Shown here one piece after another: positions 43,383-51,749 of a DNA stretch of 64,000 nucleotides. How positions within the stretch are numbered: position 1 is the stretch's first letter; the number at the start of each line of letters is the position of its first letter. This DNA is from an uncultured Parvularculaceae bacterium. Its GTDB lineage: Bacteria; Pseudomonadota; Alphaproteobacteria; Caulobacterales; Parvularculaceae. The notes beneath the pieces were generated by a model. It did no database searches, was not told the origin of the DNA, and was given only the letters and a program-made list of their open reading frames with translations. The position numbers were made by a program, and so were the translations under genes. The DNA lies in contig CAMYLZ010000014.1 in assembly GCA_947259375.1 (NCBI GenBank), positions 30,400 through 94,399 on the forward strand, given 5' to 3'.

Positions 43383-43976
43383 ATGCGCCGTTTCATCCTG
43401 CCCTTGACCGCTTCCGTTGTGCTTGCCGCCTGCGGCGCGCAGCAGACGCAAGAAGCAGTTCCGACCAAAGGCGTTGTGCAATTGTCTGAGCAGTTTACCG
43501 GCGAATTTGCGCTGATCGACAAGGCCGGCGTCCCCCGCCAGGATGAGGATTTCGAAGGCAAGGTGATGCTGGTCTATTTCGGCTTCACCAATTGCCCGGA
43601 TATCTGCCCGATCGACATTAATGTGATGAGCGCGACGCTCAATGAGCTGGGCGAGGCGGCGGGCGAGGTGGCGCCGATTTTCATCTCGGTCGATCCGGAG
43701 CGCGACACGCCGCAAGCGCTCAAGGATTATTTTGCATTCGACGAGCGCATCGTTCCCCTGACCGGCAGCGTTGAGGCGGCGGATGCAGCACGCGCGGACG
43801 GCTTTAAGGTGTTTGCGCAAAAGGTCGAATTACCGGACAGCGCGCTTGAATACACCGTCGAGCATCAGCAGGCGTTCTTCATCACCGACCGGTCTGGTCA
43901 GCCGCAAATTGCCGTGTTGGGCGGTTCAAACCCGCAAGACCTTGCCGCACTGCTGCGTCGCGAAATCTCAAAATAG
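43383..43976 (+). CDS. SCO1/SenC family copper chaperone
   Basis: A membrane- or lipid-anchored thioredoxin-fold protein that matures the CuA site of cytochrome oxidase subunit II. The 197-residue sequence has a signal peptide with lipobox VLAAC, the copper-binding FTNCPDICP (CxxxC), ISVDPERDTP, and a histidine in EHQQAFFITD near residue 160. The last motif is usually DHxxxxY, so the spacing is close but the neighbours differ. It diverges from regB by 80 bases, as in Rhodobacter regB-senC-regA loci, tying redox control to oxidase assembly. Confidence 0.93.
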   Translation: MRRFILPLTASVVLAACGAQQTQEAVPTKGVVQLSEQFTGEFALIDKAGVPRQDEDFEGKVMLVYFGFTNCPDICPIDINVMSATLNELGEAAGEVAPIFISVDPERDTPQALKDYFAFDERIVPLTGSVEAADAARADGFKVFAQKVELPDSALEYTVEHQQAFFITDRSGQPQIAVLGGSNPQDLAALLRREISK

Positions 43977-44034
43977 CGTGACGTTTTTCAAAAAGCTGCG
44001 GTAAAACATATACTTACCCTATCTGTCGATAAAC

Positions 44035-44056
44035 GCCGCTTTTTTGCAAAAGCGGC
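44035..44056 (+). terminator. Hairpin after the SCO1/SenC gene, possible terminator
   Basis: A 9-bp stem GCCGCTTTT/AAAAGCGGC with a TTGC loop, 59 bases after the senC stop. The T-run is inside the stem and no T-tract follows, so termination is uncertain; it may be a weak or factor-assisted terminator. Confidence 0.45.
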
Positions 44057-44063
44057 ATGAAAT

Positions 44064-44122
44064 ATTGCAATCGCTAGCCGACTGGCCCCATATTCGCCCT
44101 TCCATAAAGGAATTGCGCAATT
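44064..44122. promoter_or_regulatory. Two related palindromes upstream of phaZ
   Basis: ATTGCAAT (44064-44071) and AATTGCGCAATT (44111-44122) are perfect palindromes 39 bases apart in the gap before the PHA depolymerase gene. They share TTGC-x-GCAA-type arms and could be operator sites. A TGCT-N4-AGCA element follows at about 44128. None is matched to a known regulator here. Confidence 0.35.
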
Positions 44123-44175
44123 TCTTGTGCTATGCAGCATCGTTCAGGTCAGTAGCGTAAAGGCGGCGGTTTCTC

Positions 44176-45462
44176 ATGTTATATTCAGCTTATGAGCTTG
44201 CCTATGCAGCGGTCGCGCCGGCGCGGATCGCCGCGGGCGTCGGGGCGAAATTCTGGCGCTCGCCGCTCAATCCTGCTTCGGGAAGCTGGATGGCCCGGTC
44301 GGCTGCCGCTGCGCTCGATGTGTTTGAAAATGCAACGCGCCGTTACGCCAAACCGGAATGGGGCCTTGATGAGACCAGCGTAAACGGCGTGAGCGTGCCG
44401 GTGCGCGTTGAAGAGGTCGAGCGCAAGGATTTTTGCACGCTCATTCATTTCGCGCGTGATGAAAGCGCATTGAAACGGGCGAAGAAAACCAATCAGGCCG
44501 ACCCTGCTGTGCTGATCGTCGCGCCGCTGTCCGGTCATTTCGCGACTTTGCTGCGCGGAACGGTCGAGGCGATGCTGCCCGACCACGAGGTCTATATTAC
44601 CGACTGGACCGACGCCCGGCAGGCGCCAATCACCGCCGGGCGTTTCGATCTGAATGATTATATCGATTACCTGATTGAATTCATGCAGACGATCGGTCCG
44701 GGCGTCCACGCCATCGCTGTTTGCCAACCGGGGCCGGCGCTGCTTGCGGCGGCTGCGCTCATGGCCGAACGCGGGGATCCGTCCCGGCCGGCATCGATGA
44801 CGATCATGGGCAGCCCGATCGATGCGCGCCGCTCGCCGACCGTGCCGAACAAGCTGTCGCAAGAGCGCAGCTATGACTGGTTCGAACAGAATATGATTTA
44901 CACGGTGCCGGCTCCTTATGCGGGCGCCATGCGCCGGGTCTATCCGGGCTTCGTGCAGCTATCATCGTTCCTGGCGATGAATTCCGACCGGCATCTCAAC
45001 GCCCATTATGATTACTTCCAGCATCTCGTCGAAGGCGATGGCGACAACGCTGAAAAGCATCGCAACTTTTACGATGAATATCTTTCCGTGCTCGACATGA
45101 CGGAAGAGTTTTACCTGCAGACCATCCGCGATGTGTTCCAGGAACACCGTCTGGCGAATGGAACCTTCATGCATCACGGCGTCAGGGTGAAGCCGGAAGC
45201 GATCACTGATATCGCGCTGATGACGGTCGAAGGCGAAAATGACGACATCTCCGGCATTGGCCAGACGCAGGCGGCGCATGATCTGTGCACGAATATTCCA
45301 CAAGATTTGCAACTTGACTATGTCCAGCCCGGCGTCGGCCATTACGGCGTTTTTAACGGATCGCGCTGGCGCAACGAAATCCAGCCGAAAGTCGCCGGCT
45401 TCATTCGCATGGCGGACAAGGCGGCGGCTGAGCGCGTTGCGGTGAGGGCCGCGGCGGAATAG
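44176..45462 (+). CDS. phaZ: Intracellular polyhydroxyalkanoate depolymerase
   Basis: Degrades stored polyhydroxybutyrate granules. The 428-residue protein matches the intracellular PhaZ family: N-terminal MLYSAYELAYAAVAPARI, an alpha/beta-hydrolase core with VCQPGPALLAAAALM, where cysteine replaces the usual serine of the lipase box, and the C-terminal VEGENDDISGIGQTQAAHDLC with catalytic Asp and GVGHYGVFNGSRWRNEI with catalytic His. It shows this organism makes carbon-storage granules, in line with the 3-hydroxybutyryl-CoA dehydrogenase and etf genes in the window. No synthase gene is adjacent. Confidence 0.94.
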   Translation: MLYSAYELAYAAVAPARIAAGVGAKFWRSPLNPASGSWMARSAAAALDVFENATRRYAKPEWGLDETSVNGVSVPVRVEEVERKDFCTLIHFARDESALKRAKKTNQADPAVLIVAPLSGHFATLLRGTVEAMLPDHEVYITDWTDARQAPITAGRFDLNDYIDYLIEFMQTIGPGVHAIAVCQPGPALLAAAALMAERGDPSRPASMTIMGSPIDARRSPTVPNKLSQERSYDWFEQNMIYTVPAPYAGAMRRVYPGFVQLSSFLAMNSDRHLNAHYDYFQHLVEGDGDNAEKHRNFYDEYLSVLDMTEEFYLQTIRDVFQEHRLANGTFMHHGVRVKPEAITDIALMTVEGENDDISGIGQTQAAHDLCTNIPQDLQLDYVQPGVGHYGVFNGSRWRNEIQPKVAGFIRMADKAAAERVAVRAAAE

Positions 45463-45509
45463 GTGCGGCGGCGCCGGCCTGATTGGCGCGGCGACGGACA
45501 ATCGCTGAT

Positions 45510-46115
45510 ATGCTCGAAGACCTCCTTCTCCTGATCACCGCCACGGCGGTGATGCTTGGCTCGCCTGGCCCTGCGCCGCTTTCCCTTGCCGCGTCGGGGG
45601 CGGCTTTCGGGGCGCGGCGCAGCGCGCCTTTTCTCGCAGGCATTCTCACCGGATTGTTGCTGGTTGCCGCGTTGGCGGCCGTTGGCGTCGGACCGCTGAT
45701 TGCCCAGGGCGGTCTGTTGACGCGCCTGTTGTTCGGCGTGTCGCTTTTGTATTTCGGTTATGTTGCCTGGAAGATCGCATTCCAACCGGCGCTGGCGCCA
45801 AGCGAAGCGCGCGGAAAAGCGCCGACGCTCGCCGACGGGTTCGTGCTGAACATCACCAACCCTAAAGCCTATGCGGCTTTCGCGGCGCTTTATGCAGGGT
45901 TTTCCCTGCCGATTGACAATGCGCCGCTGCGCCTTTCGGCGACTGGCGCGGTGAGTTTCTTCATTGCGGTGCTGGTCGACAGTTTCTGGTTGCTCGCGGG
46001 GGGCGCCGCCGCGCCGCTGTTTGGCAAGCCGAAGACAGGGCGTGTGCTGAGGATTTGTCTTGCGGTGTTGATGCTCGGCGCGGTGGCTATAAGCATAGCC
46101 GCGGCGATGCGTTAG
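45510..46115 (+). CDS. LysE/RhtB family amino-acid exporter
   Basis: A 201-residue protein with six membrane helices. The N-terminal LGSPGPAPLSLAASGAAFGARR is the conserved LysE-type GPxxxxx-GxxxG region, and FVLNITNPKAYAAFAALY is the NPK motif. Substrate is not determined. ATG 45510 is used; the track ORF begins nine codons earlier. Its TAG stop is interleaved with the TAA stop of the converging LysR gene. Confidence 0.88.
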   Translation: MLEDLLLLITATAVMLGSPGPAPLSLAASGAAFGARRSAPFLAGILTGLLLVAALAAVGVGPLIAQGGLLTRLLFGVSLLYFGYVAWKIAFQPALAPSEARGKAPTLADGFVLNITNPKAYAAFAALYAGFSLPIDNAPLRLSATGAVSFFIAVLVDSFWLLAGGAAAPLFGKPKTGRVLRICLAVLMLGAVAISIAAAMR

Positions 46116-47008
46116 GCCGGACGTCGCACGGCGCGGCTTTCACCCAAGGCCGCCGCCAGCGCGTCGAAAACCAGCCTGATGCGCCGGCTCGTATGCAACT
46201 CGCGATGGGCGACCAGCCAGACAGGGAAATGCAATGGTCCCAGCCCCGGCATGACGCGTTCGAGCGTGGGTTCCGCCGCGCCAATTTCCTCCGGCAACAT
46301 GGTCACGCCAAGGCCGCAACGTGCAAGCTGCACAATCACCGTGCCGGTGGCGGAGATCGTCTTGAAATTTTGCCGCGTCAGTGAAAGACCGAGTGCGTTC
46401 AGGCTGGAGAGGATAAGCTCAGGCCGCTCCGGCCCGATGAAGTCCATGGCGGATAATTGTTCGGGCGTTTGGGGGCGGCCGGCGGCATCGAGAAAGTCGC
46501 TCGCCGCATAGAAATAGGCGGCGGCTTCGCCGACAAGTTTGGCGATCAGGTCCGGCTGTTCAGGGCGAACATGACGGATGGCGATATCGGCTTCTCGCCG
46601 CATCAGATCGCGCAGATCGTTCGACGCGTTCAGCTCGATTTCAATGCCGGGCGCAATCTCGCGCAAATGTCTGACGATCGGCGGCAGTTGATAGGTTGCG
46701 GCGAGATCGGTGGCGGTGATGCACACCCGCCCTTCGATCGCCTGCGATTGGCCGGAGGCGGCGATCGAGATGCGGTTCGCCGCCTCGCCCATCGCCTGGA
46801 AATGCGCCAGCAATTCGCGGCCAGTGTCGGTCAGTTCGAGCCCGCGCCCGACCCGTTCAAACAAGGCGACGCCAAGATTTTCTTCTAAGCCGGCGACCTG
46901 ACGACTTAAGGTTGGCTGGGTCTGGCCGAGCGCGCGTGCCGCGGCCGATAAAGAGCCCTCTTCGGCGGTGGCCAAGAATGCCCGCGCCTGGTTCCAGTCA
47001 AAGGCCAT
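46112..47008 (-). CDS. LysR-family transcriptional regulator
   Basis: A 298-residue regulator from ATG 47008 (MAFDWNQARAFL; a second ATG five codons upstream is possible). The N-terminal winged helix is AFLATAEEGSLSAAARALGQTQPTLSRQVAGLE, and the LysR effector domain follows. The full-length protein is intact. Its neighbour on the other side, 96 bases away, is a divergent methyltransferase, which is a plausible target; the LysE gene converges on it. Effector unknown. Confidence 0.9.
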   Translation of the reverse strand: MAFDWNQARAFLATAEEGSLSAAARALGQTQPTLSRQVAGLEENLGVALFERVGRGLELTDTGRELLAHFQAMGEAANRISIAASGQSQAIEGRVCITATDLAATYQLPPIVRHLREIAPGIEIELNASNDLRDLMRREADIAIRHVRPEQPDLIAKLVGEAAAYFYAASDFLDAAGRPQTPEQLSAMDFIGPERPELILSSLNALGLSLTRQNFKTISATGTVIVQLARCGLGVTMLPEEIGAAEPTLERVMPGLGPLHFPVWLVAHRELHTSRRIRLVFDALAAALGESRAVRRPA

Positions 47009-47104
47009 GCTCTGCCAATTCATGCAAATATGTATATTAGAATCTCGAAAATGCGCAATTCCAATTAAATCCGTATATGGATAGGGACCACGCCTCAGCG
47101 GAAA

Positions 47105-47758
47105 ATGAAAGCGATGATCATGACGAGGCAGTCACAGCCGAAGCAGTCGAAATTCTGGGACAAGATCGCGGAAAAATACGCGCGCCAGCCAATTGCCGAT
47201 GCAGCGGCATATCAGAAAAAGCTCGAGATCACCCGCGGTTATTTCCGGCCCGACTGGCAGGTAATGGAGTTCGGTTGCGGCACGGGATCGACGGCGCTCG
47301 CCCATGCACGTTATGTGAAACATATCGATGCCGTCGATTTTTCGGCGAAAATGATCGAAATCGCGCGCCGCAAAGCCGCCGCGCAGTCGATTACCAACGT
47401 TTTGTTCGAGCAATCCACCATCGAGGAATTTACCGCGCCGGAAAATTTTTACGATGCAATTCTCGGGCTCAGCATTTTGCACCTGCTTGAGGACAAGGAA
47501 GCGGCCATCGCCAAGGTCCGCCATATGCTGAAACCCGGCGGCGTCTTCGTCACCAGCACCGTTTGCGTCGGCGACAAGATGAAATGGTTCAAATATGTCG
47601 GCCCCATTGGGCGGGCGCTGGGCGTGATGCCGCTGGTAAAGGTCTTCACTCGCGAGGAGCTTGTCGCCAGCATTCTCGAGGCGGGGTTCGAGATTGAATG
47701 CAATTGGCGCCCGGATGGCGCCGCATCGGTCTTCATCGTCGCGCGAAAACCCGAATAG
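47105..47758 (+). CDS. Class I SAM-dependent methyltransferase
   Basis: A 217-residue methyltransferase with motif I VMEFGCGTGSTALAHA, the acidic VDFSAKMIEIARR of motif II, and the DAILGLSILHLLEDKEAA motif. The central LKPGGVFVTSTVCVGD and C-terminal residues suit small-molecule or quinone/lipid methyltransferases, but the substrate cannot be assigned. The C-terminal half contains FKYVGPIGRALGVMPLVKVF. It is divergent from the LysR gene, which may control it. Several ATGs open the ORF; 47105 is the longest. Confidence 0.85.
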   Translation: MKAMIMTRQSQPKQSKFWDKIAEKYARQPIADAAAYQKKLEITRGYFRPDWQVMEFGCGTGSTALAHARYVKHIDAVDFSAKMIEIARRKAAAQSITNVLFEQSTIEEFTAPENFYDAILGLSILHLLEDKEAAIAKVRHMLKPGGVFVTSTVCVGDKMKWFKYVGPIGRALGVMPLVKVFTREELVASILEAGFEIECNWRPDGAASVFIVARKPE

Positions 47759-47984
47759 GCGATCGGTCCGAACAGGCACGGCCCGCCAATCTGCCGGGCG
47801 TTCCTCTACCGGCTTTTGACCGGAAAGCAAACGCCAGGTCGCCCGCCCTGCCAGGGTTATAGATACGCGCCCCCTTGATCGCCCCGGCGTCTTCGGCCTT
47901 GCCCGCCTTGAAGAGTCGGGGCGCCTAGAACTTTCACAAGGCTTCTCTTATTGATGGGCGAGATTGTGAAGGATCTTTAAGCAC

Positions 47985-50762
47985 ATGGCGGCAAAATCCC
48001 AACCGGCAAAACGCCTCTATCTTGTCGATGGCTCGGCGTACATATTCCGGGCTTACTTCGCCCTGATGCGTTCAAAGCCGATGAGTCGCTCGGACGGGAC
48101 GCCGACGACCGCCGTGTTCGGCTTTTGCAATATGCTCTACAAGTTGCTCACCGACATGCAGGATGAGCATGACCCGACGCATCTGGCGGTAATTTTCGAT
48201 TATTCCGGGAAAAGTTTCCGCAACGATCTTTACCCTGATTACAAAGGCAATCGGCCGGCCGCGCCCGAAGACCTGATCCCGCAGTTTCCGCTGGTCCGCG
48301 ATGCGACCCGCGCCTTTAACGTGCCTTGCATAGAGATGGAGGGCTATGAAGCCGACGATCTGATTGCGACCTATGCGCGCCAGGTTGAGGCCGAAGGCGG
48401 CGAGGCGGTGATCATTTCTTCGGACAAGGATCTCATGCAGCTTGTTAGCGACCGTGTCAGCATGTTCGACACGATGAAGAACAAGAAGATCGGGCGCGAA
48501 GAGGTTGTTGAGAAATTCGGCCTCGGACCGGAGCATGTCATCGACATCCAGGCGCTTGCCGGCGATTCCACGGACAATGTGCCGGGCGTGCCGGGAATCG
48601 GGATCAAGACCGCAGCGCAATTGATCGGAGACTATGGCGATCTCGACACGCTGCTGGCTCGCGCGGAAGAGATCAAACAGAAGAAACGCCGGGAAAATCT
48701 GATCGAATTCGCCGATCAGGCGCGCCTGTCGCGCGATCTGGTGACGTTGAAAACAGACACGCCGGTGGAAGACCGGCTCGACGATTTCGCGATCAAGGCC
48801 ATCGACAAGGATAAGCTGTTGGCGTTCCTAAAAGGGATGGAATTCAGCGCGCTGACCCGCCGCGTCGAGGCGGATCTCGGCGGGAGCGCGAGCGGGGCGG
48901 CGCCGGCGGTCTCATCATCCAAAGACGCGGCCTATGAGACGGTTTTTGACGAAGAGAACCTGCAAGCCTGGGTCAATGAAGCGCGTGAGCGCGGCATTGT
49001 CGCGGTTGATACGGAGACGGACAGTCTGAACGCCATGCGCGCCAACCTGGTCGGCGTGTCGCTAGCGACGCGCGCAGGGCGCGCCTGTTACATTCCGCTC
49101 GGTCATGGCGGCGACGGCCTCGCGCTCGACGATGAGGATGTGCAAAAACAGATCCCGCTTGATCGGGCGTTAAAGATTCTCAAGCCGCTACTCGAAGAAT
49201 CGGCCGTCCTCAAGATCGGGCAGAATCTCAAATATGACACGCTGGTTCTTTCCCGTTACGGCGTATCCATCGCGCCGTTTGACGATACGATGCTGATTTC
49301 CTATGCGCTCGATTGCGGCCGCGGCAATCACAATATGGACGATCTCGCTGAACGCCATCTCGGCCATGCGACGATCAAGTTCGCCGACATCGCCGGCACC
49401 GGGAAAAAAGCAAAGACATTCGACCAGATCGCCATCAAGGACGCGGCGCCCTACGCCGCCGAAGACGCCGATATTACGTTGCGGCTATATGAAGTGTTGA
49501 AACCGCGCCTCGCGGCGGAAGGGAAAGCGGGCGTCTATGAAACGCTGGAGCGCCCGCTCGCGCCGGTAATCGTCGCCATGGAGCGCGAGGGCGTAAAGGT
49601 CGATAAAGCCGTGCTCTCGCGCCTGTCGGCTGATTTCTCGCAACGCATGGCGGCGGCGGAGGCCGAAGCCCACAAGCTTGCGGGCGAAGCGTTCAATCTC
49701 GGCTCGCCGAAACAGATCGCCGAGATCCTGTTCGGCAAGCTTGGGCTTCCTGGCGGCAAGAAGACCGCCAAAGGCGCATGGTCGACCGGGGCCGATGTGC
49801 TTGAACAGCTCGCTGCCGGCGGGCATGACTTGCCGCAAGTGCTGCTCGAATGGCGCGGGCTTTCAAAGTTGAAAAGCACCTATACGGATTCGCTTCCCGT
49901 CGAGATCAATCAGGAGACCGGGCGCGTCCACACATCCTACCATATGGCGGCGACGACGACCGGACGGCTGTCATCGAACGATCCCAACCTGCAGAACATT
50001 CCTATACGGACGGAGGACGGGCGCAAAATCAGAACGGCGTTTGTGCATGAAAAAGGCAATGTACTGGTTTCCGCCGATTACAGCCAGATTGAGCTGCGGC
50101 TGGTTGCGCATATCGCTGACCTTAAATCCATGAAACAGGCGTTTGCCGACGGCGTTGACATTCACGCCATGACGGCGTCGGAAATGTTCGGCGTGCCCGT
50201 CGAGGGCATGGATCCGATGGTGCGCCGGCGCGCCAAGGCGATCAATTTCGGAATTATTTACGGGATTTCCGCCTTCGGCCTCGCCAACCAGCTCGGCATT
50301 TCACGCTCGGAAGCGAAAGATTACATCGACGCTTATTTCAAGAAATTCCCCGGCATTCGCCAATATATGGACGACACGATCGCCGCGGCGAAAGAGCAAG
50401 GCTTTGTCGAGACCATTTTCGGCCGGCGCACTTATGTCAGCGGCATCAATGACAAGAACCCGGCCATGCGCGGCTATTCCGAACGCCAGGCGATCAATGC
50501 TCCAATTCAGGGTGCGGCGGCGGACGTCATTCGGCGTGCGATGATCCGCATGCCGGACGCGCTCTCAAAAGCAAAACTTTCAGCGAAAATGCTGTTGCAG
50601 GTTCACGACGAATTGATCTTTGAATGCCCGAAAGATGAAGCTGAAAAAACCTGCGATGTGGTCTCGCGGGTGATGATCGGCGCACCGGCGCCGGCGGTGT
50701 CGCTGTCCGTGCCGCTCATGGTCGATGCCCGGCCCGGAAGCAACTGGGACGAAGCGCATTAG
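47985..50762 (+). CDS. polA: DNA polymerase I
   Basis: A 925-residue replicative and repair polymerase that removes RNA primers and fills gaps. All three activities are present: the 5'-3' nuclease (residues 1-290; DGSAYIFRAYFA, EMEGYEADDLIATY), a 3'-5' exonuclease with AVDTETDSLNAM (the DxE pair intact), and the polymerase (VSADYSQIELRLVAH, RRRAKAINFGIIYGIS, LQVHDELIFE). The proofreading site appears functional. AAGGAT lies upstream of the ATG. It is free-standing, with a regulatory-sized 226-base gap before it. Confidence 0.97.
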   Translation: MAAKSQPAKRLYLVDGSAYIFRAYFALMRSKPMSRSDGTPTTAVFGFCNMLYKLLTDMQDEHDPTHLAVIFDYSGKSFRNDLYPDYKGNRPAAPEDLIPQFPLVRDATRAFNVPCIEMEGYEADDLIATYARQVEAEGGEAVIISSDKDLMQLVSDRVSMFDTMKNKKIGREEVVEKFGLGPEHVIDIQALAGDSTDNVPGVPGIGIKTAAQLIGDYGDLDTLLARAEEIKQKKRRENLIEFADQARLSRDLVTLKTDTPVEDRLDDFAIKAIDKDKLLAFLKGMEFSALTRRVEADLGGSASGAAPAVSSSKDAAYETVFDEENLQAWVNEARERGIVAVDTETDSLNAMRANLVGVSLATRAGRACYIPLGHGGDGLALDDEDVQKQIPLDRALKILKPLLEESAVLKIGQNLKYDTLVLSRYGVSIAPFDDTMLISYALDCGRGNHNMDDLAERHLGHATIKFADIAGTGKKAKTFDQIAIKDAAPYAAEDADITLRLYEVLKPRLAAEGKAGVYETLERPLAPVIVAMEREGVKVDKAVLSRLSADFSQRMAAAEAEAHKLAGEAFNLGSPKQIAEILFGKLGLPGGKKTAKGAWSTGADVLEQLAAGGHDLPQVLLEWRGLSKLKSTYTDSLPVEINQETGRVHTSYHMAATTTGRLSSNDPNLQNIPIRTEDGRKIRTAFVHEKGNVLVSADYSQIELRLVAHIADLKSMKQAFADGVDIHAMTASEMFGVPVEGMDPMVRRRAKAINFGIIYGISAFGLANQLGISRSEAKDYIDAYFKKFPGIRQYMDDTIAAAKEQGFVETIFGRRTYVSGINDKNPAMRGYSERQAINAPIQGAAADVIRRAMIRMPDALSKAKLSAKMLLQVHDELIFECPKDEAEKTCDVVSRVMIGAPAPAVSLSVPLMVDARPGSNWDEAH

Positions 50763-50781
50763 AACCCTCTGAACGCCCTAT

Positions 50782-50822
50782 AAAAAACCCGCCCCGCCGC
50801 AAAGCGACGAGGCGGGCGGGTT
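50782..50822 (-). terminator. Terminator for the LuxR-type gene (minus strand)
   Basis: On the minus strand an AACCCGCC-rich stem with one bulged C (CCCGCCCCGCC against GGCGGGCGGG) is followed by six T. It lies about 75 bases beyond the LuxR stop. In the plus direction, after polA, only two T follow, so its main service is to the minus-strand gene. Confidence 0.6.
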
Positions 50823-50896
50823 CCGACTGAGCATGGGGGGAGAGATAATGACCAGCCGAAATCAATTCCGGGCAAACTGCCTAAGGCGATGTTCGC

Positions 50897-51655
50897 TTAC
50901 TGTCTGTCACGCGTTTGCGCGACATCGTCTTCGGTTGAGAGTTTGTCGTGAAAGGTGAACATGATCGCCGCTTCGATGCGGTTGGAGACGCCGAGCTTTG
51001 AAAAGCTGCGCCGGATTAATGTGTCGACCGTGTGCGCGGAAAGGCCGAGCGTTTGCGCAATCTCCTTGTTTGTGTTGCCGCGCGCGACCAGGCGCATCAC
51101 ATCCGTTTCGCGACCCGACAATTGGAAATTGTTATTGCCGTTGATCAGCTCGTCGAAGCGCAAATGCATCGCATGGCACGCCACTTGAAGCTGGCGAAGT
51201 TGTGTTTTGGTGAACGGAAATTCAGCGCCGCGCCTCGACAAAGCGAACACTGCGAGCTCGCCAGGGCGACGCGTGACGGGGACGGCGATGCCGTCGATGA
51301 AACCTTCAGCACGCAGCTTGGCGTAAACTTCACTTTGTTCGGGCGTTACGCGTTTGCTGTCTTGCGCAGCGAACCAGTGAAACGGTTCGAGCTTTTCAAT
51401 CAATGATGAAATGACAGGGTCGAAATCGACCGACCGCCCGGCGCCGAAAAGCGCGTCGGCGATCTCCGCATTCGCTTCGATGCGCGCGCCTTCGCGCGCT
51501 GATACGGATCGGTAAGAGCGGCGTACGACATAATAAGCGATCGACTCGAATCCCAGCGCTGCAAACAGCTCTCGAAACAGTTTTACTAGGGTCTTTAAAT
51601 CGTGAATGTCGGCGGAGCGCTGAATAAATGAATCGACCGAAATGGTTTCGGTCAT
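50897..51655 (-). CDS. LuxR-type autoinducer-binding regulator, solo
   Basis: A 252-residue regulator. The N-terminal ligand domain spans residues about 15-165 and includes VDFDPVISSLIEKLEPFHW and GFIDGIAVPVTRRPGELAVF, the DPV and later G positions of LuxR-type AHL sensors. The C-terminal domain has LSGRETDVMRLVARGNTNKEIAQTLGLSAHTVDTLIRRSF, a LuxR helix-turn-helix. I do not see the conserved Trp and Tyr that precede DPV in AHL receptors. No luxI-type synthase is in the window. ATG 51655 has GGAGG eight bases upstream. A terminator lies beyond. Confidence 0.88.
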   Translation of the reverse strand: MTETISVDSFIQRSADIHDLKTLVKLFRELFAALGFESIAYYVVRRSYRSVSAREGARIEANAEIADALFGAGRSVDFDPVISSLIEKLEPFHWFAAQDSKRVTPEQSEVYAKLRAEGFIDGIAVPVTRRPGELAVFALSRRGAEFPFTKTQLRQLQVACHAMHLRFDELINGNNNFQLSGRETDVMRLVARGNTNKEIAQTLGLSAHTVDTLIRRSFSKLGVSNRIEAAIMFTFHDKLSTEDDVAQTRDRQ

Positions 51656-51749
51656 GCATTCATCCTCCAAGGGCATTCATGTCGGATAATATGCTACGAC
51701 GGCGGCGTGGATTTCGCAATTCGCCATCGCAGAAAAGCGCAGCATTGAC

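Noticed and set aside
44035-44056. Strong terminator after senC
   Set aside because: The U-run is within the stem and not after it, so it is listed only as a possible terminator.
47759-47984. tRNA or small RNA gene before polA
   Set aside because: I found no cloverleaf, TTC-type T-arm or clear hairpin set; the region is left as unexplained intergenic DNA.
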